From Phlebiopsis flavidoalba (taxonomy: Eukaryota; Basidiomycota; Agaricomycetes; Polyporales; Phanerochaetaceae), in contig JAOCPU010000001.1 of assembly GCA_035772785.1 (NCBI GenBank), forward strand, positions 2,604,001-2,668,000: DNA of 64,000 bases, read 5' to 3'. The translations under genes and the position numbers were made by a program. Under the pieces are notes generated by a model that saw only the letters and a program-made list of their open reading frames with translations, had not been told where the DNA came from and made no database searches. How positions within the stretch are numbered: the stretch's first letter is position 1; each line of letters starts with the position of its first letter. Shown here one piece after another: positions 27,962 to 40,300 of this stretch.

Positions 27962-29650
27962 ATGTCTGGACAGTTCTGGTTCCCATTCATGAAATATGAC
28001 GAAATCATCGAGGCGTTTTCAGGAGTGGGGAATGACCGTGTCGGAGCATTCGCTACGAAACCCAACTCCGGAGTTTGTCACGTCCCTGTGTAAACGCCGC
28101 GTGTCTACAGCAAGTGACCAACCTCAATGAGCAATCTTTCCACCAGCAATACAAAGAGCTCTTCAGAGACGCCTGGATAATCCGGTGAGTACTCTCTTCC
28201 ATGCGCAATTGCGACGTTGACCACGGCAGCTAGGACATATATGCCAACAGCCCTCGCCCACAGTGTACTCTTGCATCATCTGTACGTGTATATATGTATG
28301 AACTCCACGGATTATTTTGGCCTCACCGTTGTCCTTGCAAGACAACGCCTGGCTATGAGCAGCAAAGATCGCCGACTTCAGCGCGAAGGACCTAGCGGCC
28401 CCAGAGCCAGAGCGGACGCGTGCCCACTTCTCCGCGTTCATCAACCTCGTCAAGTTCTCCGAGCAGCGCGCGGATTTTTATTAAAGACCTACGCTCCAAG
28501 TCCTGCCTCAATAAATCGCGAGCGCGTTGAAGTTACGAGGAGGTTGAACGAAGTACAAGCAGAGGTGTCAGCTATCCGGTGGGTAGCGGGTCGGTGGTGG
28601 GGGCAGAGCATCGCTTACATTCCCTTCTCTCAGGTCCCGACTCGCGGAAGACGAACCGCGATGTGAAAACTCTGCGCCAAGAAACGAAGCCTTGACAATC
28701 TATCTCATTAAATGTCGAGACACAACCAATTTAGCTTTGCTACAAGACGTCAAAGACATGAAGCAAAAACGACAAGCGCCGAGCTATTGGAACGCAAAGT
28801 ACGGAAAATGCCCCTCCGCTCCTCAGCCGTCCTGATTCTTCTGCTCTGCAGGAACAACTCCAAGCAACCATCGACGACCTCGGCGAGTCCATCTCACGCA
28901 CCCGCTCACTCGCGCATCGTGCAGTCGCCAGACCGCCTCAAACGCAAAATCTCGGACATGTCTGCAACCGTGACGGAGGACAAACGTACCTTTGCGCTGC
29001 ACGAGGCCAAGATCCGCGACCTGCAGCTGAAGAGCGCGGCGCTGGTCGCGATCGAGAAGGACGTTGCGCGCGTGTGTCGAGCAGCAGCAGGCGATTGAGA
29101 AGGAGGTCCAGATGCTCGAGGACTCGCGCAAGGGCGCTTGCAGACCTCAAGGACCAGCTGAGCGAGAAGAGAGCCGAGGAAAGCGAGCTCCTGCGGAAAG
29201 CCGAGGTGCGAGTTCTCATGCTTGTCCGTATATCCCCGCACGCGCTCATGGGGCGTGTAGCGTGTCCGCATTCAATTTGCCAACGCGAGCGAGAAGCTCG
29301 AGAGAGCGGATAAGCATGCGCAGGACAAGCGGACGGCAAGTCAGAAGACGATTGAGCGTCTGCAGAGAGAATAACGAGCAGATGGATCATGACCGACGGG
29401 ATAATGACCGGCAAGTCGAAGAGCTGAGGGCGATGGCGGATGAGGTCTGAACGAGATGTGTGTTTCTTCTTCGCATTTTGACGTTCACCCGGGCTCAGGT
29501 CTCTCACAGATGGCCGAGCACATGCGTCAAAGTCAAACGGAGCTAAACGAACTCCTCACGGAATACTGGAAGCTACGACATGCAACAGGTGCGTCCCATG
29601 CCTTACCGTGGTGAATGTCTTGTATTTAATACTCACATCCAGAGGTATAA
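27962..29650 (+). CDS. NUF2: NUF2, NDC80 kinetochore complex subunit
   Basis: NUF2 pairs with NDC80 to attach kinetochores to microtubules. The N-terminus MSGQFWFPFMKYDEIIEAFS, then MTVSEHSLRNPTPEFVTSL (27965-28090) is the NUF2 calponin-homology start, in which the pattern YWFP...EI...L...V...DL.NPTPE is diagnostic. It continues VTNLNEQSFQQQYKELFRDA, an intron at about 28183-28340, and APEPERTRAHFSAFINLVKF (28395-28455), then SEQRADF. Next is TIYLIKCRDTTNLALLQDVK, then long coiled coil: EQLQATIDDLGESISRTRSL, LADLKDQLSEKRAEESELLR, ASEKLERADKHAQDKRTASQ and ELRAMADEV. The end reads QSQTELNELLTEYWKLRHAT, then EV and stop 29648-29650, with a last intron at 29589-29642. Frameshifts in the coiled coil (28920-29060) divide the open frames. 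It is convergent with the ING gene. Confidence 0.92.
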
Positions 29651-29842
29651 CATGAGACACACTCGCAAACAAACTCGGTATGCAGGTCACCAGCACATAG
29701 CAACCCTATGTGTGTACATTACTTATGGTTATTTATTCGCTGGCGTCGGATATTGTACGAGTATATTGCATAAATGTGACAGAATAATTTACACCCCATT
29801 ACCGCGGATAGTATGCATAAAAACAGGTCGTCACAGACGTGA

Positions 29843-31100
29843 TTATGATCGTTTCCTGCGCTTCGTCTTTTTGGCGTGGGGGCTTTGCCAGACTTTCTGC
29901 AGTCATCGCAGATCCACTTGCCCTTTGGAACCTTGGATATGCCTACGCAAACGAGGTGGTACTACAGGATAACCGTGTGAGCGGATTCAAACTCTGGTGA
30001 ATGCTGAGACTTACCCATTCGATATCGCAGGTCTCGCAGTCGCGCATCCAATCATTTCCTGTGGGTTGTGGCGCACAGTCAGCATAGCTCAAAGGCAGGA
30101 ATGGGTAGCCTTACCTCGCCGTCAAGATTCTGTTTACAGCTGCACCACAATCGGTCGCTTTGGTCTCCAGCCCCTTCGACAAAAAAGGACAACCATCGGT
30201 GGGGTTCCTCCAGCTGTGGCTCCGGTTCTGGTGTTGAACAGGCCGGAGGTTGTGCTGTCGAGGGGCGCGAGGATCTTTACGAGGATTATAGGGCGGGTGA
30301 ACCGGGGCAGCGGGTGGCTCTGGGATTGGTTCTACTAGGCCCTCGACGTGTACGGGCTCCGCTGGTGGGCGCAGGCTCTGCTTGCGGCGTTGGTGTCTTT
30401 GTTTTCTTCCTCCTTGCCCTTCCCACGCCGTGCAGATGGGGCGCGCAGTGGTGGCGGCGGGGAGGTGGGGGTGGAGGCGGGGGAGGCGGTGGTGTTCCGA
30501 GGGCACTGGCTCGGGGGTAAGGTATGACTTCGTTTCGGTTTTCTTCTTCTGTTGTTCTTCTGTCTTTTCTGCGGACGGGGCAACGGATTCCGGGGGTATT
30601 TCGACCACGGATTCTATGGGCTCCTCTTGGCCGGCTCTGCTTCTTGCTTCTTCCTCTTCTTCCTCCTCTTCTTCCATTAACATGTAAGGTGGGGCCTTCA
30701 GATTTCGAGGCCCTGAGGGAGGTACGACTTCAGGTAAAAATAATGTGCGCAGGATGGGTCCCTGGCCGGAGACCAATGGCGATAGCAGCTTCCTGTTCTT
30801 TGATAGCACGGTCAAGGTCACGTATATAACGGTCGACCTATGGAAACAGTCAGTCACCCGAGCAAATCGTATGTGTGCCTCCGTACGAACCAGGCCACAC
30901 GTGAAACGCGCAATGTTCAGCTTCTCGCGGGACGAACGCACAAATGATTCGTCTGCCAGCTGCGCGACGATTAGTCAGCAACTGTCGGGGCGGACGCGTT
31001 GGCTGGAAAGGGGGGTGGCGTCGACTTCACACAAGGCCATTGACCGGAGCATCAAGTTTGACCTTGTTCTTCAGGTATGTTTCAAAGGTTTCTGTCACGT
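29843..31100 (-). CDS. ING-family PHD-finger chromatin protein
   Basis: ING proteins read H3K4me3 through a C-terminal PHD finger and recruit histone acetyltransferase or deacetylase complexes. The C-terminus shows DCETCDIEW (about 30045-30010), an intron, and then CVGISKVPKGKWICDDCRK (29950-29890), the second half of an ING PHD finger, followed by the basic tail KKTKRRKRS and a stop at 29843-29845. Upstream are LADESFVRSSREKLNIA (about 30960), a short intron, and VDRYIRDLDRAIKEQEAAIA (about 30833-30770), matching the ING helical N-terminal domain (typically YDLVD.HIRRLD). A long acidic/proline-rich linker (30680-30250) includes a run of nine Glu. YLKNKVKLDAPVNGL at about 31060 is probably part of the N-terminal domain. 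I could not fix the first exon, which may reach 31.4-31.7 kb. Frameshifts are present. Confidence 0.85.
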
Positions 31101-33299
31101 CTGACGAGCGGGTTCTCTGCTTTGGTTGGCCTTCGGGTCATAAGCTGCGATAGATTTTGCGGATGGTAGCGTATTCCCTTCAATGTTGACTACTATCCTA
31201 AGTACGAGGTAAACAGACCAGTGTGAACTCCAACGCGTACCTTCGGGAGTGTTGCTCCTCCTGAAAACCTCCCATACCTCTTGGCTTTCCTTTCCAAATC
31301 CCCTCAGTATCCTTCGATCTGTATTGTCGGCACCATCTGCTGCGTAGACTCGGGCTGGTTCGGTTCGGGCGCGTCTTACGTGCTTGTCGTGCTTGTCAAG
31401 AGCCGCATTTTCGATAACCATTCGCACCGTTCGAACGACGCGACGGAGTCGCCCTCACTTCTGGAAACGCTAGTGTACGAACGAGCCGTTTTGTTGGGAC
31501 GGTATTTTCGGGACAAATCGAGGTCGGAGGCACGGAGGACAGACGCCTCATTTCTCTGTCCTTCGCGGAGACGCCGACATGGAGGACTGCTTGTTCTGTC
31601 GTTGTGAGATGAATGGCAGCGGGTCCCGGACGTCCGCTTGTCCCAAGTAAGCTTTCATGATTGCACCCACTGCACAGCAAATGTCTTTCACATTATAATG
31701 TCAAAGATTCGAAACCGAATTTCCGCAGGTTTGGTCGATTTTATGCGGCGCCAGACCAGCGGAGTATTGGTCCCCATCACTTTTTTGAACCTATCTGTGT
31801 TTTGAAAGAAAGCCAAGCGATGTCTAGTCTCCGCGCTTCGCTTCCTCAGCTCTCGCCTTGATCCCGGGACATGTCAGGTAATACTGTAATTTGCATCCAA
31901 ACGGTTGCAAAAGCACTTTGTAATGTCCAGACTACTATAGCGGCGGCTATGCACTAGTTATCACCACCGCCCCATGATGGAAAGAAGCAAGGTACAGCCC
32001 GAAATCTCGTGGCGAAGGCTATAAGTAATCTTGACGCCATAGTCGGCATATACCTTACATACACTTTGGAATTTCGGCCCGTCACCCGACCCCACTTGTG
32101 GCGAAATGGAGGCAAGCTATACTCTCATCCCGAAAATGGTGCCCTCACCAGCTCAGCAGTTGGGATGGGAAATATCGTGGGAAATCTTAGCTCCTGTACC
32201 TGGGACCGGCGACGGTGGGTATGGCTCTGGATGCCGTTAGGGACGCGGTCGAGATGGGCTAAGCGTGTGGCGTAAGGGTACTACATCTTCCTTTGCTCAC
32301 AGATATTTCAGCTAAACCTTCTGCTTTGTGATCAGGAACATTGCTTTCGCTTGTCCAGAAGCTGCGCGGCGCTGTCAGACTCGTTCTATGAAGACATGAA
32401 GCGCATCGATAAGTCGGGGCTAATACCACGCCGTTAACGAAGTTTTATGGTGAGCCGCAATGTGTGCGACAAAACCCGTGTGCTCATGGTATCAACAAGC
32501 GTGACCCTTACAGCGTACTAGAAGACGTCCACACGAAGATAGTTGAAGTTTTAGTGGCTTGGAATTGGTGGAAAGCCACGTGTCAAGTCTTACACTATTA
32601 TATAACCCTGCTACTCCGTTAACCACATACACTAGGGTACGAACGACGACATTCGCACAGAAACATTGGAAGGGGTGCAGTCGCTTGGTGAGGCGGAGAA
32701 TGTTTGCCAGCACTCACTCCTCCAGAAATATCCTCGGTAGACAGTGGCCTCCCACGCGTTACGGTGTCCATCATCTGGTACTGGACGTCGTTTGGCAGCT
32801 CATAGTCAAAACATAAGACCATTGGACGTTGTCCAAACACAGCTCAAGGCGGACAATGAGAATTCCAACGACGAACTGATAACCAAACTCGAACAACTGG
32901 TTTCCAGCTAATAGACCGATCTCTGCTCGAATATAGCAATGCCTTGCAGTCAATGCCCAAGGAAGATCTCCTGAAATATGTCAACGGCGGTGCGGAGGTA
33001 TGTCTTGGCCGATTGCGCTATGCTCTTCATCGTCTCATTGCATTTTATATAGGTTTTGCACAAAGGTGCAAAACTTCATGCATCAAGACGACGCGGATCT
33101 CGAGATCGAGCGGCGTGTGCACTGTAGACCGAACACGAGTTTACAGTACATAACGCGATATACAAGCAAATCTTCGACTGTTTGAACACGGTTTGGTTCG
33201 GAAGACGCGAGACGGGTGTACATCTGGAAGTCAGAGATCTCGGACAAAATCTCGGACGTCTTCAAAGAGCCCGAATCTCACGCGGTTGAGGGAGGTCCT
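31101..33299. other. Mixed region: possible ING 5' exons and kinase 5' exons
   Basis: From 31101 to about 31680 the minus strand has an open frame, MRMVIENAALDKHDKHVRRA, that may be ING 5' sequence, but no family motif proves it. From about 32000 to 33300 the plus strand shows short helical-looking segments: TLLSLVQKLRGAVRLVL near 32338, then LEDVHTKIVEVLVAWNWWKA near 32519. A further one is VQTQLKADNENSNDELITKL near 32830. Separated by frame changes, these may be the N-terminal helical part of the kinase-like gene that follows. I cannot join them confidently. Confidence 0.35.
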
Positions 33300-34705
33300 C
33301 TACAGCTGAACTGTTTCAGAAGGATATTTACCTGCTAAGGATAAAGGTGGGTAAGAGCGCTACACATGCAAACATTTTGGTCACCGTACTAAACAACCCC
33401 ATCCTGCTGCTCAGGGTTAGTGAGGTCAATGGAGTGACTGTTTGCGTGGGCTGGACCAATAACGAAGAAAGGACGAAGACAGTAAGTGTAATGTCACCAT
33501 CACCAGCTACGGCGCGAAAACGAATGCTTTCAACCTATGGCTGCTGTCCTCAATAACATCAATGCAAAGGCTCTTCTGGTCACACTTCAGCACCCACGCG
33601 ACACACCACTGTTACATTCATGGGGTAGTCAGTAACTGACATACTATCATGCCATTGGCCTATCGCCTTGGTGGGACCATTTTTTTTTCTATCCGGACGA
33701 TTAGACTTATTGACATAGTTGCACATCGGTACAGGTTTCGGACTACCTAGACGAGAACAGAAAACATTATGAGGTAGGCTTCGTCAAAGTCAGACCCGAT
33801 TGCCCTCCTGACACTTATGCGATCAGATACATGTACTATAATAAAACGGGCAAACAAGTATCACTTGGTATGTCTTCCTCAGCTCATTGCATAGGCTTCA
33901 CCTTGACCGCAACCACAGCTCGCTGGTGCCCAGTCGGGGGCTATTATACCTTTACGAACAACATGCTGTGTGTCACGGCAATCGTGAGTGTGATGTATTT
34001 GTCTTCTTCGTTTGGGGATAGACGCTGACGTCGTTTGCTCGCAGTCAAAAGGCGTAAGTCTTCTGTTCGTTCAACTGACATGTGACATTTGTACTAAAGT
34101 TCTCGTTCACAGAACAACATCCTGATCAACGAAGAGGGTTTTGATAGTCCTCATTGTATGCCTGACTATGTCTCATCCGTTGAATTGCAGGGCGAACCAT
34201 CACTGGTCGCAGATTTCCAGATGGCGCAGCTTCTGACCGGCCTAGCTAGGGCGACCTCCAACTGGAAACAGCAACCCTCACGCGGCAGCCCTCACCACGA
34301 TGGAAGGCGCCAGAGAGCTGATGGATAACAACGTCCAACCCACACACACGAGAGCGACGTCTGGTCGATAGGCATTTGCTCATGCTCGAGGTCCTCACCG
34401 GTGACCCGCCCTTCCACAGGTGGGAGCGCAACGAGCAGGTTATTGGTTCCAGGTGTTACGAGGCACGGGCGGCGCCCGACACGGCCCCGCGAACCATCCG
34501 CAGATTTCCGGACGAAAAAGCATGCGTGGACGCTTATGGAAAGCTGCTGGCAGACGCTGCCTGCGGACCGCGCGAGGATGCGGGACGTGCATGCACAGTT
34601 TGCTTCGAGCTGCTGCTTGGGTGGAGAGCGGGAGCAGCCCGCCCCGCCGCCGGAGCGCCGCCTACCTTTGGTCTGAGGCGTCCACGCCGCTTTGTGGATC
34701 AATAG
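33300..34705 (+). CDS. Degenerate protein kinase-like gene
   Basis: Recognised from its C-terminal lobe. HAVCHGN (catalytic loop, 33964-33981) is followed across two short introns by SKG and then NNILINEEG (34110-34140), the layout of Agaricomycete CHGD-x-KG-NNILI kinases. LVADFQMAQLLTGLARAT (34205-34255) is the DFG segment, and PRWKAPELMDNNVQPTHESD then VWSIGILMLEVLTGDPPFHR (34298-34420) is the APE to subdomain IX region, read with three small frame corrections. Near the end, the LLADLLPADRARMRDVHAQF segment matches subdomain XI. The ATP-binding lobe is not clearly visible; VTVCVGWTNNEERTKT (about 33440) is the best candidate for the VAVK strand. The catalytic loop Asp reads Asn and DFG reads DFQ. 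It may be a pseudokinase or a decaying gene; base errors could also explain it. Confidence 0.6.
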
Positions 34706-36307
34706 CTGTCGCTACGCGGGGTCGTGACTTTGTTCTGTTCATTTATATGCTCAATGTGTACCCTCTCGATCTCGATCTTATTATTGCGAGCCGACGCGAG
34801 CATATCCTGCCTATAGGGGCTAAACCCCCGAACAAACAAAGTACAAATTTTACTTACGTAGCGCGCACGCCGTGCCCAATCTATGGCCGACGTTTCCAAA
34901 ACATCGAGCGGTGGTGCCTACTTACTAGTGCGAGACTCGCGGCTCTCCTAGTCTCATCCGTCAATCGTTTTACCAAGACGGATTTTCTAGGGTAATATAG
35001 CTCATTTTTGATACCACAAAAAAGTTCGCGCGTTCCTATGATCTTGTGCCATCGCGCTCCACGCACGCGGACGCACCTGGTAAGGGGAAAAGCAGAGGGT
35101 AAGTATTGTTGTCGTATTTCACCACTCCTGCCCGCCGTTCGCTACTGTCTAACACTTTCCAAACGCCTCAGCATGACTTAAGCATCTGTATGACCTGAAG
35201 AGAGCTGGCACTTGATAACGTACCTCATGGACCCACTATTTAACCTCTGAGACACTCTTCGCTTCCTCTACAGGTATCAACATCCCGACGGACCTTTCGG
35301 GACCAGCGGCGCCGCGTACAAATGAGGAGTCCGCGGGCGCCGCGCGTGAGGCCTTGAGGGCGCCGCGACACACTCTGACACACTCCGGCCTCTTCACGTT
35401 TTATCAGTAACTCGGATTCCCATCTGTCGTGCCTGGGTCTGGGCTCACTAGGTAGGAACATTGCGTCAAGCTGTTTCAAACCCTTGGATAGTGATTTTGC
35501 TTGAGGACCAACGGGGTGCCTACAATCCAGTTCGAAGAGTGTTGGCAAAAGAGGCACAGCGGAACAAGTGTGTAGACTTTTCAAGTTGCCACATAGATAC
35601 TACCAAAATCTTTGTTCTCACATTCTACTATAAGACTGTGAGATGGCTTCGCGAGCACCCTACGCGAGCCGTTCGTGTCCATATTCAATGCTCATCGCTT
35701 TGAATGTTTTCCATGATTTTGTGGTGTACTGCATTGACACTACCGTCAAGCGATCGTTGATACCAGCTGGAATGTACCCTTTAATCTGATGCACTACCGT
35801 ATCGCGGAAACAAACAAATGGCATGTGTTTGTTCCTCAGGCTCAAGTCATACTATGATGCCGGTTTCCGATAGAGCTCCACGGCAGCACCTAAACACTGA
35901 CTTACCAGACTCGATATTAGAATGCGTTTTGATAGTTCATACGACTGGAGGCCAGTCCACAGAAATGAAAGTCGTCACCTGATGACGGTTTGCGTTGCTA
36001 CGGCCGCTACGTCCCGACAGGTCACAAGGATTCTGCGTACGATGATGATGCTATTTGACTCATTGAAATATGCCACCCTGCCACCAATATTCTTGAGAAT
36101 ATTTTATCATTAAATCCTAGAAGATGGGAATCTACAGAGCATGGGCACAAGCAGTCTCAGGGCGGAAGGTTTTTTATTTTAAAAGCAATTACAAGAGGGG
36201 AATGGCGCAGAGTGATATAAAAGTTCGTGGACTTCTCGGGTCATAAGATGCAAGAAAGAAAAAAAGAGTGTAATCGAGCGCAGAAACAACGCAGAGTAAC
36301 ACAAAGC
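34706..36307. other. No gene recognised
   Basis: Open frames on both strands are short and carry no motif. The plus-strand frame at 35461-35703 (RQAVSNPWIVILLEDQRGAY) is the most protein-like, but nothing supports it. The region between the kinase and 36.1 kb is AT-richer than the genes around it. Confidence 0.4.
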
Positions 36308-37302
36308 TCACACGACAGCCGCCTTGGGCGACGGCGGTGCGTCGAGAGCGACGTAGGCCCGTGACAGCGATGTCGCGAACCCCGACATCTGCTCTGCCCT
36401 CTCGTAGACCTCCGCGGGCGCGCGCTCCCTGAGCTCTGTAAACGTGACTGCTGCGTTTTTGCGTCCGCGAGCTCGCCGTCGTCACCTCCTCGTCCTCGGG
36501 TGACATTCGCCTCTCTGCTTTGTGGGGACAAAATCGCCGCCATGCGACGGTAGCCGGATCTTGAGTCCCAGAACGACGCCGTCTTGCGGCTCTTCGCCGC
36601 GGTTGCCTTCGAGCCGTCAGCGGCTTTTCGACGGGTGGTGCGGGAGCGGCAGGATGGCTTGTCCTTTTTTCACGACTGGGGCGGATGACTGCATCGGGGC
36701 ACGGTCATTGCCACCAGTGGCTTGTATCGCAGACGTGTGATGAGGGAATCGAAAGACGCGGTGCAGGAAACGTTCAGCGCAAAGTTGGTTTCACGTGCGC
36801 AACGGCGGTTAGGTGGACGGGCGAGGGTTGAGATAGAGGGCTCTTCAGCATCGGTATTAATTGAATCTGATGGGCGGTGTGCAGTCCTTAGCATGAGCAT
36901 GTGGACGGCGTGACGGATGGCAGAGCGTCGAGTTTTGTTCGTTGGATAGACGGCTCTTTGCGTCGTTTTCGGTCTTGAGGCAGTACTAATAGACGTTGGC
37001 CCTCTGGGCGTAAGGTTTTGCGACTATCCGCCGTTGGAGGGGCTTCGGTTGAACAATGGGCGCGTGAGTTCGCTCACCACGGGGGACGCTGACTGAAACC
37101 GCCGCTTTAAAGCTCTTCTTCTTGGTAGAAACAAACTTGCCATGCGCGTCCCGCTTCTTTCTGCGTCTTCTCCCCAAAGGTGTCCGATAATCCTTGGAGT
37201 CGTCCGAGAACTCGTCTGCAACACCGTCGAGAGCCCGGATGGATCAAGCTCGGCCGTCCATAGCTTGCCCTTCTTGTAACCCTGTGCCGACCGACGCAGC
37301 AT
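36308..37302 (-). CDS. Unassigned gene, basic N-terminal part, helical C-terminus
   Basis: I do not recognise the family. The C-terminal exon reads clearly on the minus strand: AVTFTELRERAPAEVYERAE, then MSGFATSLSRAYVALDAPPS and PKAAVV with the stop at 36308-36310. It is amphipathic and probably helical. Upstream are SRTTRRKAADGSKATAAKSR (about 36640), LDPSGLSTVLQTSSRTTPRI (about 37240) and RRRRKKRDAHGKFVSTKKKS (about 37175), which give a basic, disordered-looking protein with a nuclear-localisation flavour. Frames change at least twice. A chromatin or kinetochore protein would fit the composition, but I have no motif to claim it. Confidence 0.4.
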
Positions 37303-40300
37303 CCGACTTCGCCACCAATCTAGCGCAGCTGCAAAAACAAGTATGCTGATGAGGACTCACTTGTTCAGCACCATTCATTTAACTCAGCTCGCCCACGCGC
37401 GGCTCAGAGTGTCAACCTGCATAGGCTGCCTGTGGGGGTTTTGACCACCAAACGTCTTTCGCGATGTGATCCAGTCTTCTTCGGGGGCTGCGGTTATCCT
37501 GTGGGGGGCCCGGTGTCACACCATTCGTTGTACGACCTTAGGTTGACGAGACGTTCTGCAATCCATCCGCAGAGGGCCTACGTCGTATATTCAGCTATGG
37601 AGAACTCCATGAGCAGAAACCCAAAAGGATATCGCTTCGACGAAAGGTCCGCTTTGACAGCTGCATCAAGGTAATCGAAACGTAATGAACCGATCGCGCG
37701 GGAAGAGTCACGCGTCTGGGGATGCAGATGTCGTCGATGTCATCGCCTTCCGTCCATGTGGTGGATCCATCTGCACCTTTAACGACCAGTGAGTGGGTAG
37801 AAGACGATCCAGCAATCTGCTCATACGCCTCGCTGTCAGAACGCACAATGCTTAGCGGCATCGGAACGTAAATGTTCTCTCGCACTCCATCTCTGTGGGT
37901 CTGCCTCTACAGTCTTATTCCAGAAGTCCATCGTGATGACTCTGCTCGGGCACTCTTAACCGGCGCCCGTTGATCATCACTTCGTCGACATCATTTTGGC
38001 GGGGGAGCAGTCATAGTCTCTGGTTGTATGACCTCGATGTTACGTTGTTGACTGCCCGGGCTTGGTGATCTCTACCGGAGCCGCGTTGTTCTTCGGGAGT
38101 GCGCTTTTTCGGTTCTGAACAGGCCCACAAACAACCGCGTCAGAGTGCCACCCAGGACAGATACGTGAAAGACATACCAATATTTGATCTGCGTGGTTGT
38201 GGCACATCACCTCTTGTTCCAAGGCGCATGTAAGCCATTGGCGGGTCAAGGCATCGAGGTGCCATGCAAATGACAATAATCGCACGAAATATAACGATTC
38301 GACCAACCCCCATCGTCTTGATCGTGAGCTCCGCTGGCCGCTCGTCCGCTCGTTTGGTAGCAGGCCCGCTGCTGCGACCAATCGGGAGGACGGAGAGCGA
38401 AGTGCCACAAAACGATTAACAAAGAACAGGCCTTCTCCGTTTCTTTCGTCTCTGGTGGGCGGGTAAGGAGCGTCGATCCTTCTAATTGACCTATGAACGG
38501 CTGGGTGTGGCAACAATGAGAGAAGGTTAATGACATGGAGAACGAGCGTGCCTTCAAACGTGGGTACTTTTACTTCCGAGTTAATACGACACGTAGGTCT
38601 CCTCTTAGGGCCGGTAGCAACTGTGTGAGAGTTCATTGAGTCCCTACGCTGGAATGTGCCTCATCGATTTAGAGAGATACGCCACCGTCCTTTAAGCAGA
38701 TACCTCGGATATCCTGAGGTAATTGATACTCGCTTAGGGAGGGCTACATATGTGACCTGCCTCGATAAGCGGTCCGGCATGCAACTTCATTTGCCGCCGC
38801 CCGGTTTTTGGGGTGTTTTGCTGGCCGTGAATCGGTGAAATCTGCGCTGACTGAGGCGCCTTGGGGCGACAAGACCGATCTTACCTGTTTCAGTATACAA
38901 CGCTCGGGTGCCAATAATGACGTATACGTGCGTCGCCCGCGGGCTACTTCCGCTGCATCCCATGGAGGATCGTATGCGACCACAGATTGATATGCACGAG
39001 GATGCACCCATCGCAGTACACTAGGTAGCAACCAAGCGAGAGGGCACACGACTCGAGCAATGTATCTTCGTTTGACTGCTATGCACTCGAGATGATTCGA
39101 GAAAACGAACATGAGCCGGGATCATACTCTACTGTTTGTGTAGGCTCGTGACACGCTGTAAGAGACACGGGGCCAAGGGGTCGCCGGTCCTTTCACTCTC
39201 ACAGTCCCTGCCATTTACCTTCCCCTGTCCGCTTGTGGTCCTTTCGGACGGAACTGCGTCGTGTTGAAGATATTTGCTCACCGTCTTCACCAAACCGCAT
39301 CACCAAGCTTTGTGCACAGAAGTGGAGCGGGATGCACAACAGCGTATCATCTGAGGTCGATGTGCATGTTGAGGGGGTCATAGTCTGGCTAGGATGAGTG
39401 ACTTATGACGTTGAGGGTTAGAGGGTAGGCAGGCACTAGGGTGGACGCATGAAGCGACGGCAGTTCGACCTAGTTGGCGGGGTGGATCCGACGCCGTTGC
39501 GTGACCTTTGGCACCGGGGGGGGCGTGAAAGTCATGTTTCCGATCAGACGCACGGGGGGGGGGTTGAGCCCTTGCTATGACGCAGAGCTTCATGAGATAC
39601 CGCCCCTAGAGTGATGGTGGGATGAACGTGAACAGGGTTTTAGGGCCATCGAAAATTGGGGGGATCGTGTTCGACGCCTGGTGACGAAGAAACAAAAGGG
39701 CACCGTCAAAGGTTTCGACATGGCGACCGCAGGGCAGCAAGAAGAACATAGACGAATCAAAGGTCAGAGTGAGGGTGGCGCGTGTAGAGGCAGGAGGACG
39801 TACACACTTTCTCCAATCTCGCTCGTTTCCTCCGAGGCCCATCGACCTCGGCCACGTGCGGCCATGGTGCTCACCGTGTTGGCCCCGTAGGTGGTTCCAG
39901 GGTTGCCGGAGGTAGGCAGGTATGACACTACCAGGGACGTCTTTTTGTGGTCCTTTTTCGGTTGCCCCTGCTGCTGGACTGAGGCCAGCGGCGGAGGGCC
40001 TGGCAAGATCTCTGTCGCTAGCGCAGGGTCTCCCTCTAGGTGGGGAGGCTGGGTCACCAACCGTCGGCGCGACGAGGAGACAGGGCGGTATGCCCTCGAC
40101 GGTGTCATCACGGGCGAGAGCAGAGAGCAAGTCCTGCGGACTGGTGATAGTCGAGGACCAAGAGGTGGGGTCAAATCCGACGTGCGTCAAAGTCTAGGGC
40201 GAGCACTCTCCCCTCCTCGTGCCTTGGCCACACCCTCATTGAATTCCACGTAAATTACGACACAGATACATGTTCCATTTTTTGCCTTTCTTGTCCTTGT

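Noticed and set aside
32000..33300. MLKL-type helical N-terminal domain ahead of the kinase
   Set aside because: Some segments look helical, but the frame is too broken to show the domain; kept only as a mixed region.
40130..40190. tRNA-like segment (ggggtcaaatccgac resembles a T-arm)
   Set aside because: No acceptor or anticodon stem of the right spacing pairs with it.
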